From Rhodoblastus sp. (lineage in GTDB: Bacteria; Pseudomonadota; Alphaproteobacteria; Rhizobiales; Beijerinckiaceae), in assembly GCF_019449565.1 (NCBI RefSeq), contig NZ_JAGRPM010000063.1, positions 1 to 64,000 on the forward strand: a stretch of DNA of 64,000 nt, written 5' to 3'. The notes below the pieces were generated by a model. The model ran no database searches and had not been told where the DNA came from. It saw nothing but the letters and a program-made list of their open reading frames with translations. Within the stretch, counting starts at the first letter, position 1. The number at the start of each line of letters is the position of its first letter. The position numbers and the translations under genes were made by a program. Positions 16,807-26,117 of this stretch are shown piece by piece.

Positions 16807-17814
16807 ATGGCAGGTCGGAAGGACGCGAAATCGTTTGAAGCGGAACTGCGTCGCCCAGCTGGCGACGGGCGGCTGCTGAATCGACGCCAGTTGATCGCGG
16901 CGACTTCGCTCGCCGCGGTCGGGCTTGTCGGGGCGGGGACTGCGGTCAACGCCGTCGCGATTGAACCCTTGCTTCTCCCGCGCATCACCCGCTACCGCAT
17001 CTCGCCCGAGGGCTGGCCGCCGCAGCTGCGGCTGTCCCTTGCCGTGATCGCGGATCTCCATGCGTGCGATCCGTGGATGACGGTCGGGCAGATCGAGCAG
17101 ATCGTCCATGTGACCAATCTGCTGGGCGCGGACGCCGTCGTGCTGCTCGGCGATTATGTCGCCGGGCACAAGAAGATCACGGCCATCGTGCCGGACGCCG
17201 ACTGGGCGGGCGCGCTTGGAGCCTTGCGCGCGCCGGCCGGGGTGTTCGCGGTGCTCGGCAATCACGATTGGTGGGAGGACGAACGCGCGCAATTGAGCGG
17301 GCGCGGCCCGATCGGGGCGCGCATCGCGCTTGAGCGCGCGGGCATTCCGGTGCTCGAAAACGACTGCGTCAAACTCGACAAGGGCGGCAGCTCCTACTGG
17401 ATCGCCGGCCTTGGCGATCAGCAGGCTTTTCTCCACGGACGAAGCTTGCGCAGTTCGGCGGGCCCCGGCGTCGACGACCTCGACCTGACCCTGAGCAGGA
17501 TTTCAGACGACTCGCCCGTCGTTCTGCTGGCTCATGAGCCCGATATCTTCCCCGAAGTTCCCAAGCGCGTCGCGGTCACGCTTTCGGGCCATACCCATGG
17601 CGGGCAGGTCCGTCTGCTCGGCCGGCCGATCGTCGCCCCGTCCCATCTGAGCCTCGTTTATAATTATGGGCATTACAACGACGATGGCCGGCATCTGATC
17701 GTGTCCGGGGGGCTGGGATGTTCGTGGTGGCCGGTCCGAATCGGCGTTCCGCCTGAAGTTCTCCACATTGTCATCGAAGGCTCGGACGTCGCGCAGGAAA
17801 CCGGCGCCGTCTGA
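16807..17814 (+). CDS. Metallophosphoesterase with Tat-like signal (YkuE/calcineurin type)
   Basis: 335 residues. The N-terminus has a twin-arginine-like NRRQLIAATSLAAVGLVG stretch, suggesting export or membrane anchoring. The catalytic blocks of calcineurin-type phosphoesterases are all present: IADLHACD, LLGDYVAGH, LGNHDWW, LLAHEPD and LSGHTHGGQ. YkuE-like members act on phosphorylated lipids or UDP-linked precursors, so a role in recycling the lipid carrier phosphate in this operon is possible by inference. The ATG at 16807 is preceded in frame by a TTG at 16804. A gap of 57 bp separates it from the oxidoreductase gene. Confidence 0.85.
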   Translation: MAGRKDAKSFEAELRRPAGDGRLLNRRQLIAATSLAAVGLVGAGTAVNAVAIEPLLLPRITRYRISPEGWPPQLRLSLAVIADLHACDPWMTVGQIEQIVHVTNLLGADAVVLLGDYVAGHKKITAIVPDADWAGALGALRAPAGVFAVLGNHDWWEDERAQLSGRGPIGARIALERAGIPVLENDCVKLDKGGSSYWIAGLGDQQAFLHGRSLRSSAGPGVDDLDLTLSRISDDSPVVLLAHEPDIFPEVPKRVAVTLSGHTHGGQVRLLGRPIVAPSHLSLVYNYGHYNDDGRHLIVSGGLGCSWWPVRIGVPPEVLHIVIEGSDVAQETGAV

Positions 17815-17840
17815 GCCTACACTTCGATCAGGCGTCTCGA

Positions 17841-18461
17841 TCAGGCTCGGCGACGAAAGGGCTTGGGAAGAATTCTGCCGAATTCCGCGATGGCCCCATA
17901 GGCCTTCCATCCAATCAAGGCGATCCTGACGCCGTCCTTTTCGCTCAGCCCGGGCGGGATCGGAAAGGCGGCGGGGGCGTCTTCCAGATATTTCCGCAAC
18001 AGGAACTCGATTTCGGCGACGGCGTAATCGGCGCTGCCATGGACGAAGTCTTTTTGACTGGCGACATGGGTGATCGTCAGAAGATCGCCGTCGAGTTCGA
18101 ATTCCGCGACATGAATCGTCTGTCCGGTCCAACGGCGGCGCGCCACGATAATGCGCGGCAACATATGGAAAATCCACTTGCCGCCATGTTCGGCCGTGGC
18201 GAAACTCGCCAGCGCCGAGGGCGGTTCGCGCAGGCGAATCCGGATCGAGCAATTGGCGCTCAAACTGTCGGTCGGGAGCGGCGTCGATTGCGAGGAGCGG
18301 ACCATGTCCTCGATCGCAGTCTGGCCCTGCGAGTCGACGATGGGGCCGGTGGCTTCGGCAAGGGCGGCGCAAGCGGCGCGGCAATCGAGCACGGCGAAGG
18401 GAAAAGGGTTTTGCGGCGCGTCGGTCGGCAGCCATGCCAATTGCGAATGCCAGCTCGTCAT
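17841..18461 (-). CDS. Hypothetical protein
   Basis: 206 residues, no signal peptide or membrane segment and no domain I recognise. Codon use resembles the neighbours, and the only notable block is a basic C-terminus (PKPFRRRA). It converges on the polysaccharide operon and is divergent from the sulfur operon, so it probably belongs to neither. Confidence 0.6.
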   Translation of the reverse strand: MTSWHSQLAWLPTDAPQNPFPFAVLDCRAACAALAEATGPIVDSQGQTAIEDMVRSSQSTPLPTDSLSANCSIRIRLREPPSALASFATAEHGGKWIFHMLPRIIVARRRWTGQTIHVAEFELDGDLLTITHVASQKDFVHGSADYAVAEIEFLLRKYLEDAPAAFPIPPGLSEKDGVRIALIGWKAYGAIAEFGRILPKPFRRRA

Positions 18462-18771
18462 TTTACGCGCTCCTCGCCAAATGGCCGATCATCCATGCGG
18501 GCGGCTCCAGCATAGCGCAAACGCGCCGGTTCCGGTTGCTGGCCAGGGCTTTTGTCGGCGAATGACTCCCGGTTTGTAAAGGCCGTTGAAGGCTGACGCT
18601 GCTCCCAACGCCGATTGCCCCGTCGCAATGACAGCTTGTCGATAAATCTAATAGACTATATAAAGGTGGCAACGGATGGCTCTGCCGCTCCCTGGTCGGG
18701 GCGAAGGGCTGAGTACGTCTTTGCAACGCGGTCGCGCGAAGCCTTGAGACGCGGGACCGAAAGGAAATCTC
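18462..18771 (+). promoter_or_regulatory. Control region of the sulfur/ABC operon
   Basis: This 310-bp intergenic region holds an AT-rich island in GC-rich surroundings. TTGTCG (18636) and TATATA (18657) are 15 nt apart and could form a promoter. The island contains AATAGACTATATAAA (18650-18664), which resembles elements before the small gene at 27.4 kb and before cysK. AAAGGAA precedes the ABC gene start. No open frame was recognised. Confidence 0.5.
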
Positions 18772-19866
18772 ATGACTGATCAGAACGAAAGCGCCGGAAC
18801 GCGGTCGCGCCGCGCCTTTCTCATTGGCGCCGCTACGGTCGGCGCGGCCGCGCCGCTCGGACTCGGCGCCTCCAAAGTGTTCGCCACGCCGAAAATCGCC
18901 GTTCCCCCGATCGGCGACCTGCCGATCTGCAAGACCGCCGCGACTGACGCCGCCGCCGCGACCGGCCCGCTGAAGAAGATCTCCTTCGCCTGGAACGCCG
19001 GCGCGCCCTGTCTGGTCGGCGTCACGGTGGCGAAAGAAAAAGGCTTCTTCGCCCGCAACGGTCTCGACGTCGATCTGATCAATTATTCCGGCTCGACCGA
19101 TCAATTGCTGGAAACGCTCGCGACCGGCAAGGCCGACGCCGCCGCCGGCATGGCTCTGCGCTGGCTCAAGCCGATGGAGCAGGGCTTCGACGTCAAGATC
19201 ATCGCCAGCACCCATGGCGGCTGCCTGCGCCTGCTCGCGCCCACCGCCTCCGGCATCAAGGAGCTGAAGGACCTCAAGGGCAAGATCATCGCGGTCAGCG
19301 ACATGAATTCGCCCGGCAAGAACTTCTTCTCGATCCGCCTGAAGAAGGCGGGGCTGGACCCGCAGACCGACGTCGAGTTCAAGCAGTTCCCGGGGCCGCT
19401 GCTGCGCGTTTCGGTTGAGAAGGGCGAGGCCCATGCGCTGGCCGATAACGACCCGATCACCTTCCTGTTCCAGAAGGACGGCGCCTTCCGCGAGGTGTCG
19501 AGCAATCTGGACAGCGAATATGCCAACCGGGTCTGCTGCATCGTCGGCGTGCGCGGCAGCCTGATCCGCGACGACAAGCCGACCGCCGCGGCCATCGCGC
19601 GCTCGCTGGTGGAGGCGGCGGAATTCGCCGCGCATCACCCGGAAGAAGCGGCCGCGACCTATGTCCCCTATGCGCCGGGCAAGATCGAGCTCGCCGATCT
19701 GATCACGCTGGCGAAATACCACACCCATCATCACCATCCCGCGGGCGCCGACCTCAAGAAAGAGCTGGCCGCCTATGCCGAGGAGCTGAAGCTCATCTCG
19801 ATCTTCAAGCCCACGACGGATCCGGTGAAATATGCCGAGCGCATCTATGTCGACGTGTTGAGCTGA
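18772..19866 (+). CDS. ABC transporter substrate-binding protein (nitrate/sulfonate/taurine type, Tat signal)
   Basis: 364 residues. The N-terminal RSRRAFLIGAATVGAAA is a twin-arginine signal. The mature part is of the NMT1/SsuA type: FAWNAGAPCLVGVTVAKEKGFFARNGLDVDL, then SGSTDQLLETLATGKADAA and the hinge LKDLKGKIIAVSDMNSPGKNFFS. These bind small oxyanions, sulfonates or related organics in the periplasm. The ligand cannot be deduced. An unusual histidine run (YHTHHHHPAG, near 320) lies in the C-terminal lobe. It is the first gene of an eight-kilobase operon ending in a sulfhydrylase, which makes an organosulfur ligand likely. Confidence 0.85.
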   Translation: MTDQNESAGTRSRRAFLIGAATVGAAAPLGLGASKVFATPKIAVPPIGDLPICKTAATDAAAATGPLKKISFAWNAGAPCLVGVTVAKEKGFFARNGLDVDLINYSGSTDQLLETLATGKADAAAGMALRWLKPMEQGFDVKIIASTHGGCLRLLAPTASGIKELKDLKGKIIAVSDMNSPGKNFFSIRLKKAGLDPQTDVEFKQFPGPLLRVSVEKGEAHALADNDPITFLFQKDGAFREVSSNLDSEYANRVCCIVGVRGSLIRDDKPTAAAIARSLVEAAEFAAHHPEEAAATYVPYAPGKIELADLITLAKYHTHHHHPAGADLKKELAAYAEELKLISIFKPTTDPVKYAERIYVDVLS

Positions 19867-19875
19867 GGGCTCGCC

Positions 19876-20898
19876 ATGTCTCTCGCCTCCCTCGATGCGG
19901 CGCGCGGCGCGTCGGATGATGCCGCGTTCGGGGCCTTCGCCTCGCGCGCCTCGCTCGGGCAGTCGGCTCTGGCGCTCGCCGCGGGGGCCGTCTGGCTCGG
20001 CTTCGCTTTCCTGACCCTGCGCTGGCCGGATATTGGCGATTGGGGACGTGGGCCGGAACTGGCCTGGGCCGCCGCGATCTTCGGCGGCCTGCTCGTGGCG
20101 GGCGGCCTGTTCGGCGGCTTCTGGCCCCGCGCGGCGAAACGGCTGCGGCGCTCGACGCCGTGGTTTCTCGTGCTGGGCCTGTTCTTTTCGTTGTGGCAGG
20201 CGACGACGGCGAAATCCACGCTGTTGCCGCAGCCTTTCTTCCCGCCGCCTCACGCCATGCTCGAAGTCTTTATCGACGATTGGGCCAAGCTCGCGGAAAG
20301 CGTCGCGGCCTCGATCAGGCTTGAAATGCTGGGCTTCGCCGCTGGCGCGAGCGCGGGCTTCGTGATCGGCGTGCTGCTCGGCTGGTCGCGGGCGTTCGGC
20401 TATTGGGCGCATCCGGTCATGCGGCTGATCGGCCCGCTGCCGGCGATCGCCTGGCTGCCCATCGCCTTCTTCGCGTTTCCATCGAGCTGGAGCGCGTCGA
20501 TTTTCCTTATCGGCCTCACCACAGCCTTCCCGGTCGCGATCCTGACCTGGTCGGGCGTCGCCAGCGTGAATACGGCCTATTATGACGTGGCGCGGACGCT
20601 CGGCGCGAGCCCCGCCTTCCTGATCTTCAAGGTCGCCATCCCCGCCGCTCTGCCGCATGTCTTCGTCGGGCTGTTCATGGGGCTCGGCGCGTCTTTCGCC
20701 GTGCTGGTCACGGCGGAGATGATGGGCGTGAAGGCGGGCCTCGGCTTCTACCTGCAATGGGCGCAGGGCTGGGCGGCCTATGCCAATATGTATGCGGCGC
20801 TGCTGATCATGTCGCTGATGTGTTCGGGGCTGGTGACGTTGCTGTTCAAGCTGCGCGACCGCGTGCTCTCCTATCAGAAGGCGGACGTGAAATGGTAA
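19876..20898 (+). CDS. ABC transporter permease (SsuC/TauC type)
   Basis: 340 residues, longer than usual for this family because of an N-terminal extension with two extra hydrophobic segments (about residues 30-90). The standard permease core follows from about 115, with the EAA-like coupling loop [26 protein letters not shown] near 235-260, here broken into parts to name its key residues ARTLGA and IPAALP. It partners the binding protein 9 bp upstream and the ATPase, whose start lies inside the last codons of this gene. Confidence 0.87.
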   Translation: MSLASLDAARGASDDAAFGAFASRASLGQSALALAAGAVWLGFAFLTLRWPDIGDWGRGPELAWAAAIFGGLLVAGGLFGGFWPRAAKRLRRSTPWFLVLGLFFSLWQATTAKSTLLPQPFFPPPHAMLEVFIDDWAKLAESVAASIRLEMLGFAAGASAGFVIGVLLGWSRAFGYWAHPVMRLIGPLPAIAWLPIAFFAFPSSWSASIFLIGLTTAFPVAILTWSGVASVNTAYYDVARTLGASPAFLIFKVAIPAALPHVFVGLFMGLGASFAVLVTAEMMGVKAGLGFYLQWAQGWAAYANMYAALLIMSLMCSGLVTLLFKLRDRVLSYQKADVKW

Positions 20899-21683
20899 GC
20901 GCCGCTCTGAAATCGGCCCCGGCTTCGGCGGGCGTCGAGATCGCGATCCGCGACGTGTCGCACAGCTTCGATCTCGAAGGCGCGCCCTTGCCGGTGCTGG
21001 AGAATGTGAGCCTGACGGCGGCGCGCGGCGAATTCGTCGCGCTGCTCGGCCCCTCGGGCTGCGGGAAATCCACGCTGCTGCGGCTCGTCGCCGGGCTGGA
21101 GCCGCCAACCAAGGGCGAGGTGGCGGCAGACGGCCAGCGCATCTCGGGGCCCGACCCGTCGCGGGTCGTGGTGTTTCAGGACCCGACCCTGTTCCCCTGG
21201 CGCAATGTCCGCGACAATGTCTCTTTGGGGCTGGAGGCTCAGGGGCTGCTCAAGACCAGCGGCGCGCGGATCGATGCGACCTTGCGCCTCGTCGGGCTGG
21301 AGAATTTCGCCAAGGCCTTTCCGCATCAATTGTCGGGCGGCATGGCGCAGCGCGTCGCGCTGGCGCGGGCGCTCGTCAACGACCCCGAGCTGCTGATCCT
21401 CGACGAGCCGCTCGGCAAGCTGGATTCGCTGACGCGGCTCTCCATGCAGGGCGAGATCGTCAATCTCTGGCGGCGCGCGGGCTTCACCGCTTTGCTCGTC
21501 ACCCATGACATCGAAGAGGCTCTGCTGATGGCGACGCGCGTCGTCGTCTTCAGCGCGCGCCCGGCCTCGATCAAGGCCGATATTCGGATTGACAAGCCCT
21601 ATCCCCGCCATCGCGACGACCCGGACCTCGTGGCGCGTCGCCGGGAAATCCTCACTTTGCTCGGCCTCGACGCTTCCTGGTAA
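20892..21683 (+). CDS. ABC transporter ATP-binding protein (SsuB/TauB type)
   Basis: 263 residues from the ATG at 20892, which overlaps the permease stop by 7 bp. Longer in-frame starts inside the permease gene are unlikely. The nucleotide-binding motifs are complete: Walker [11 protein letters not shown]-loop [14 protein letters not shown], signature [15 protein letters not shown], Walker [13 protein letters not shown] and switch histidine in [11 protein letters not shown]. It powers import with the two preceding proteins. Confidence 0.93.
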   Translation: MVSAALKSAPASAGVEIAIRDVSHSFDLEGAPLPVLENVSLTAARGEFVALLGPSGCGKSTLLRLVAGLEPPTKGEVAADGQRISGPDPSRVVVFQDPTLFPWRNVRDNVSLGLEAQGLLKTSGARIDATLRLVGLENFAKAFPHQLSGGMAQRVALARALVNDPELLILDEPLGKLDSLTRLSMQGEIVNLWRRAGFTALLVTHDIEEALLMATRVVVFSARPASIKADIRIDKPYPRHRDDPDLVARRREILTLLGLDASW

Positions 21684-21715
21684 GCGCGCGGCCTGCACGA
21701 GAGACAAGCAAATCC

Positions 21716-22708
21716 ATGACCAGCAAACTGATTTCGCTCAGCGAAGCGGCGCGCCGCTTCGCCTGGGACGGCATGCAATATGCGAGCGGCGCCGCGCTTC
21801 CGGTCGGCTCGGACGCAGTGATTTTCGGCCGCGAGCTGCTGCGGCAGAAGCGCAAGGACCTGCACGCCATCTTCCATTGCAACAGCCAGCAGCTCAACCT
21901 GCTCGCCGCCGCCGGCGCCGTGACTAAAGCCGAATGCGGCTTCTCCGCGCTCGAGGTGTTCGGCTTCGCCAATGGCCTGCGACGTGCGGTCGAGAGCGGC
22001 CAGCTCGCGCTGGAGGATTATTCCAATCTGTCGATGGCGCTGCGCTTTCTCGGCGGCGCGCTGAACTGGCCCTTCGTGCCGGCGACGGTCAATATCGGCT
22101 CGGACCTGCAGCACCGCAGCGCCTTCGCGCCCGATGAATATCCCGCGCGCTCCAAAATCCCCGCCGTGGTCGATCCCTTCACCGGCAGGGAATACGGCGC
22201 GCTCAAACCGTTGCGGCCCGATCTTGCCGCGATCCATGTCACCTTGGCCGATCCTGCCGGCAACGCGATTATTCTGGGCACCGAATGGAGCCGCACCGAG
22301 CTTTCGCGCGCGGCGAAAAAAGTGGTGCTGATCGCCGACTCCATCGTCGATCCCGGCTGCATCCGGCAATTTCCCAATCTCGTGCGCATCCCCGACATCA
22401 TCGTCGAAGCCGTGGTCCATTGGCCCTTCGCCGCCTGGCCGCAAGGTTCGCCCGGCATGTATGACATTGACGAGTCTCACATGTCCTTCATGAACAAGGC
22501 GCTGGCGACGGAAGAGGGGACCGCCGCCTATCTCCGGGATTTTGTCGAAGGTTTCGACGATCACGACTCTTTTCTCGACCTGATCGGGCGCGACAAGGCC
22601 AAGGCCTTGTCGCAGGGCAGCTCCAGCTTCCTGCTCGACCCTTATCGGCGCTGGATCTTGACGCCGGAAGACGTCGCCGGTCTGGCCGCTTCGGAGCTTG
22701 CCGCATGA
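21716..22708 (+). CDS. CoA-transferase subunit A (glutaconate CoA-transferase-like)
   Basis: 330 residues of the family I CoA-transferase alpha subunit, closest in my judgement to GctA: ALPVGSDAVIFGRELLRQKRKDL, ADPAGNAIILGTEW, and the long C-terminal helix region typical of the glutaconate enzyme. With subunit B it moves CoA from a donor thioester to a carboxylic acid. The operon setting (importer upstream, crotonase downstream) suggests activation of an imported acid. The next gene starts 4 bp inside this one (ATGA). Confidence 0.85.
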   Translation: MTSKLISLSEAARRFAWDGMQYASGAALPVGSDAVIFGRELLRQKRKDLHAIFHCNSQQLNLLAAAGAVTKAECGFSALEVFGFANGLRRAVESGQLALEDYSNLSMALRFLGGALNWPFVPATVNIGSDLQHRSAFAPDEYPARSKIPAVVDPFTGREYGALKPLRPDLAAIHVTLADPAGNAIILGTEWSRTELSRAAKKVVLIADSIVDPGCIRQFPNLVRIPDIIVEAVVHWPFAAWPQGSPGMYDIDESHMSFMNKALATEEGTAAYLRDFVEGFDDHDSFLDLIGRDKAKALSQGSSSFLLDPYRRWILTPEDVAGLAASELAA

Positions 22709-23499
22709 GCGCCGCCCTCGACTACAGCCGTCAGGAAATGATGGCCATCGCCACCGGCCGCGAGATCCGCGACGGCGAACTGGCGATTTTCGGCGTCGGC
22801 CTGTCCATGCTCGCGGGCTTCTTCGCCCAGGCCAATCATGCGCCTAATCTGCGCAGCATGACGGAAGGCGGCGTCTACGGCGCGGCGCCGGTCGGCGGCC
22901 TGCCCTGGGGCATCGAATGCAACCGCATTTCCTCCAACGCCACCAGCTTCACCTCGGCGCTGGATGCGCTGGGATTTCTCGTCGCCTCGGGCCGCTGCGA
23001 CGTCGGCGTGATCGGCGCGGCGCAGGTCGACAAATACGGCAATGTGAACACGACCGGGATCTGGGACGGCGAGATCGGCCCGCATTACCGCCCGCCGAAA
23101 ACGCGGCTGCCCGGCGCGGGCGGCGCCAATGACATCGCCTGCGGCGCCAAGCGCTACATCATCATGGTCACCCATGAGCCGAAGCGTTTCGCCGAAAAGG
23201 TGACTTATGTTTCCTCGCCGGGCTATCTCGACGGCGGCGACTCCCGCGCGCGCCATCATTTTGTCGGCGGCGGGCCTTCCGCCATCATCACCACGCTCGG
23301 CATTCTGCGCCCCGAGCCGGGAACGAATGAATTCGTGCTCGATGGCTGGTTCGCCTTTTCCGGCATCGAGGAAATCAAGGCCAATACCGGCTGGAACCTG
23401 AAGGTTTCGCCGGACGCGCGTCTCATTCCCGAGCCGACGGCGGAAGAACTGGCCAATTTGCGCAAGGTTGATCAGACTGGGGCCTTGCGCAAGAAATAG
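22705..23499 (+). CDS. CoA-transferase subunit B (glutaconate CoA-transferase-like)
   Basis: 264 residues. SMTEGGVYGAAP places a glutamate at position 54, which matches the catalytic glutamate of the GctB-type subunit that forms the glutamyl-CoA thioester. So the enzyme is probably an active transferase, not an IpdAB-type hydrolase. GRCDVGVIGAAQVDKYGNVN and GGANDIACGAK are also characteristic. It overlaps subunit A by 4 bp, so the pair is translationally coupled. Confidence 0.87.
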   Translation: MSAALDYSRQEMMAIATGREIRDGELAIFGVGLSMLAGFFAQANHAPNLRSMTEGGVYGAAPVGGLPWGIECNRISSNATSFTSALDALGFLVASGRCDVGVIGAAQVDKYGNVNTTGIWDGEIGPHYRPPKTRLPGAGGANDIACGAKRYIIMVTHEPKRFAEKVTYVSSPGYLDGGDSRARHHFVGGGPSAIITTLGILRPEPGTNEFVLDGWFAFSGIEEIKANTGWNLKVSPDARLIPEPTAEELANLRKVDQTGALRKK

Positions 23500-23527
23500 A
23501 CGCCCCGCCGAAACAATGGAGACAGAC

Positions 23528-24313
23528 ATGACCGAGGAGCCCTTCCTCATCCGCTCCGACGACGCGGGCGTCGTCACGCTCGTGCTCAACCGGCCCAACG
23601 CCCGCAACGGCCTGTCGCTCGGGATGCTGCGCGCCCTTCACGCGGCTCTTGCCGAGATCGAACAGGATTCCAGCGCCCGCGTAGTGATTATCGCCGGCGC
23701 CGGCCCCGCCTTTTGCGCCGGGCACGATCTCAAGGAATTGCGCGGCCGCAATTACGATCCGGCCTATGTGGACGAGCTTTTTGCGCTTTGTGGCGAGGTG
23801 ATGCAGGCGATCGTGAATCTGTCGAAGCCGGTCATCGCGCGGGTGCATGGCGTGGCGACGGCGGCGGGGGCGCAGCTGGTCGCGAGCGCCGATCTCGCCT
23901 TCGCCGCCGAGGATTCGCGTTTCGCCACCCCGGGCGTCAATATCGGGCTGTTCTGCTCGACGCCCATGGTGGCCTTGTCGCGCAATGTGGCGCATAAACA
24001 CGCTATGCAGATGCTGCTCTCCGGCGACTTGATCGACGCCCCGACCGCCTTGCGCTTCGGGCTGGTCAATGAACTCGTTCCGGCGACCGAGCTGGAGGCG
24101 CGCACACGCGCATTCGCGCAAAAAATCGCCTCGAAATCGCCGCTCACTTTGGCGATCGGCAAGAAGGCCTTTTATCGCCAGGCCGAGCTGCCGCTCGCCG
24201 AGGCTTACGCCTTCACGCGCGAGGTGATGGCCGAAAACCTCAAGGCGCAGGACGCGCAGGAAGGCATCGGCGCCTTCCTCGACAAGCGCGCGCCGGTCTG
24301 GACCGGAAGCTGA
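23528..24313 (+). CDS. Enoyl-CoA hydratase/isomerase (crotonase) family protein
   Basis: 261 residues from the ATG at 23528, chosen because GGAG lies 6 nt upstream. Crotonase features: LVLNRPNARNGLSLGML at the N-terminus, the first oxyanion-hole block AFCAGHDLKEL, and HGVATAAGAQLVASADLAFA. The position normally holding the catalytic glutamate in hydratases is not clearly conserved, so hydration, thiol elimination or hydrolysis are all possible. It would act on the product of the CoA-transferase. The next gene begins 1 bp after its stop. Confidence 0.87.
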   Translation: MTEEPFLIRSDDAGVVTLVLNRPNARNGLSLGMLRALHAALAEIEQDSSARVVIIAGAGPAFCAGHDLKELRGRNYDPAYVDELFALCGEVMQAIVNLSKPVIARVHGVATAAGAQLVASADLAFAAEDSRFATPGVNIGLFCSTPMVALSRNVAHKHAMQMLLSGDLIDAPTALRFGLVNELVPATELEARTRAFAQKIASKSPLTLAIGKKAFYRQAELPLAEAYAFTREVMAENLKAQDAQEGIGAFLDKRAPVWTGS

Positions 24314-24314
24314 C

Positions 24315-26111
24315 ATGTCCGACCTCGTTTACCCGGACGCCCTGATCTCCCGCATCCTGCGTTCGGTGAACGTGATCGCCATGGTCGGCGCCAGCATGAA
24401 CTGGAACCGGCCCAGCTTCTTCGTGATGAAATATCTGCAGGGCAAGGGCTATCGGGTGATCCCCGTGAACCCCGCCGCCGCCGGCCAGACGCTGCTCGGC
24501 GAAACGGTGCGCGCCAGCCTGTCGGAGATCGGCGAACCGGTGGACATGGTGGATATTTTCCGCCGTTCCGACGCCGTCCCGCCCATCGTGGACGAGGCCA
24601 TCGCCATCGGCGCCAAAGTGGTCTGGATGCAATTAGGCGTGCGCAATGACGAGGCCGCCGCGAAGGCGCAGGCCGCCGGGCTGACCGTCATCATGGACCG
24701 CTGCCCGAAGATCGAATTCGGCCGCCTTGGTGGCGAATTGTCCTGGTCGGGCGTCGATTCCGGCATCGTCTCCGCCAAGCGGCGGCAGGCGCCAAAGCCG
24801 CCGCTGAAAAAAGCTTCTGAGGAGCCGGTGAAGGCGGATCGCGCCTTTGGCTTCGAGACGCGCGCCATTCACGCGGGCGCGGCGCCGGACCCGACCACCG
24901 GCGCGCGGATCACGCCGATCTACCAGACCGCCTCCTATGTGTTCGAGGATTCGGAACAGGCGGCCTCGCTCTTCAACATGCACAGCTTCGGCCATGTCTA
25001 TAGCCGCCTGTCCAATCCGACGGTGGCGGCGCTGGAAGAACGCATCGCCAATCTCGAAGGCGGACGGGCGGCGGTGGCGGCGGCCTCGGGCCACGCCGCA
25101 CAATTCCTGACCTTTTTCACGCTGCTGGAGCCGGGCGACGCCTTCGTCGCCTCGCGCAATCTCTATGGCGGCTCGCTGACGCAATTCGGCCTGAGCTTCA
25201 AGAAGCTCGGCTGGACCTGTTCTTTCGTCGATCCCAACGATCCGGATAATTTCCGCCGCGCGCTCACCGAACGCACCAGGGCGATCTTCATCGAGAGCCT
25301 CGCCAATCCGGGCGGGATCATCGTGGACATCGAAGCGGTCGCCCGCGTGGCGCATGAAGCGGGCATTCCGCTCATCGTGGACAATACGCTGGCGACGCCT
25401 TTCCTGTGCCGGCCGTTTGACTGGGGCGCCGATCTCATCTGCCATTCGACCACGAAGTTTCTCGCCGGCCACGGCAATTCGCTGGGCGGCGCGTTGATCG
25501 AATCCGGCTGGTTCGACTGGGCCAAATCCGGCAAGTTTCCGTCCTTGGCAGGACCCGAGCCGGCTTATCACGGTTTGAATTTCATCGAGACCTTTGGCGA
25601 TTTCGGCTTCACGACCAAGGCGCGGGCGGTGGCCTTGCGCGATTTCGGCCCGGCGCTGTCGCCGATGAACGCCTTCCTGACCCTGACCGGAATCGAGACC
25701 CTGCCGCTACGCATGGAGCGCCATGTCGCCAACGCCGGCGCGGTGGCGGAATTTCTCGCGACGCACCCCGCCGTGTCATGGGTGTCTTACGCCGGCCTGC
25801 CGACCAGCCCCTACAGGGCCCTGGCGCAAAAATATCTGCCGCTCGGTCCGGGGGCGGTGTTCACCTTCGGCGTCAAGGGCGGCTATGAGGCAGGCCTGCG
25901 CGTGGTCGAGCGTGTGCGGCTGTTCTCGCATCTCGCCAATATTGGCGACACGCGCAGCCTAATCCTGCATCCCGCCAGCACGACCCACCGGCAGCTGACC
26001 GAAGAGCAGCGTCTCGCCGCCGGCGCTGGCCCGGACGTTGTCCGCCTGTCGGTGGGGCTCGAAAGCGCCGCCGACCTCATCGCCGATCTCGATCAGGCGC
26101 TGCGGGACTAA
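24315..26111 (+). CDS. CoA-binding domain fused to O-acetylhomoserine sulfhydrylase (MetY-like)
   Basis: 598 residues with two parts. Residues 1 to about 145 form a CoA-binding/Rossmann domain of the YccU type (VNVIAMVGASMNWNRPS, YRVIPVNPAAAGQTLLG, IMDRCPKIEFGRL). From about 175 onward is a full-length Cys/Met-metabolism PLP enzyme of the MetY group, with TRAIHAGAAPDPTTGAR, YSRLSNPT and the PLP lysine in HSTTKFLAGHGNSLGG. MetY makes homocysteine from O-acetylhomoserine and sulfide, or methionine from methanethiol. The CoA-binding part may sense CoA or a CoA thioester produced by this operon (inference). The gene converges on cysE with 6 bp between stops. Confidence 0.88.
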   Translation: MSDLVYPDALISRILRSVNVIAMVGASMNWNRPSFFVMKYLQGKGYRVIPVNPAAAGQTLLGETVRASLSEIGEPVDMVDIFRRSDAVPPIVDEAIAIGAKVVWMQLGVRNDEAAAKAQAAGLTVIMDRCPKIEFGRLGGELSWSGVDSGIVSAKRRQAPKPPLKKASEEPVKADRAFGFETRAIHAGAAPDPTTGARITPIYQTASYVFEDSEQAASLFNMHSFGHVYSRLSNPTVAALEERIANLEGGRAAVAAASGHAAQFLTFFTLLEPGDAFVASRNLYGGSLTQFGLSFKKLGWTCSFVDPNDPDNFRRALTERTRAIFIESLANPGGIIVDIEAVARVAHEAGIPLIVDNTLATPFLCRPFDWGADLICHSTTKFLAGHGNSLGGALIESGWFDWAKSGKFPSLAGPEPAYHGLNFIETFGDFGFTTKARAVALRDFGPALSPMNAFLTLTGIETLPLRMERHVANAGAVAEFLATHPAVSWVSYAGLPTSPYRALAQKYLPLGPGAVFTFGVKGGYEAGLRVVERVRLFSHLANIGDTRSLILHPASTTHRQLTEEQRLAAGAGPDVVRLSVGLESAADLIADLDQALRD

Positions 26112-26117
26112 CGCGGG

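Noticed and set aside
21716..23499. Assignment of the CoA-transferase pair as IpdAB steroid-ring hydrolase
   Set aside because: The B subunit has the transferase-type glutamate at position 54 (TEGG), and no steroid genes are nearby.
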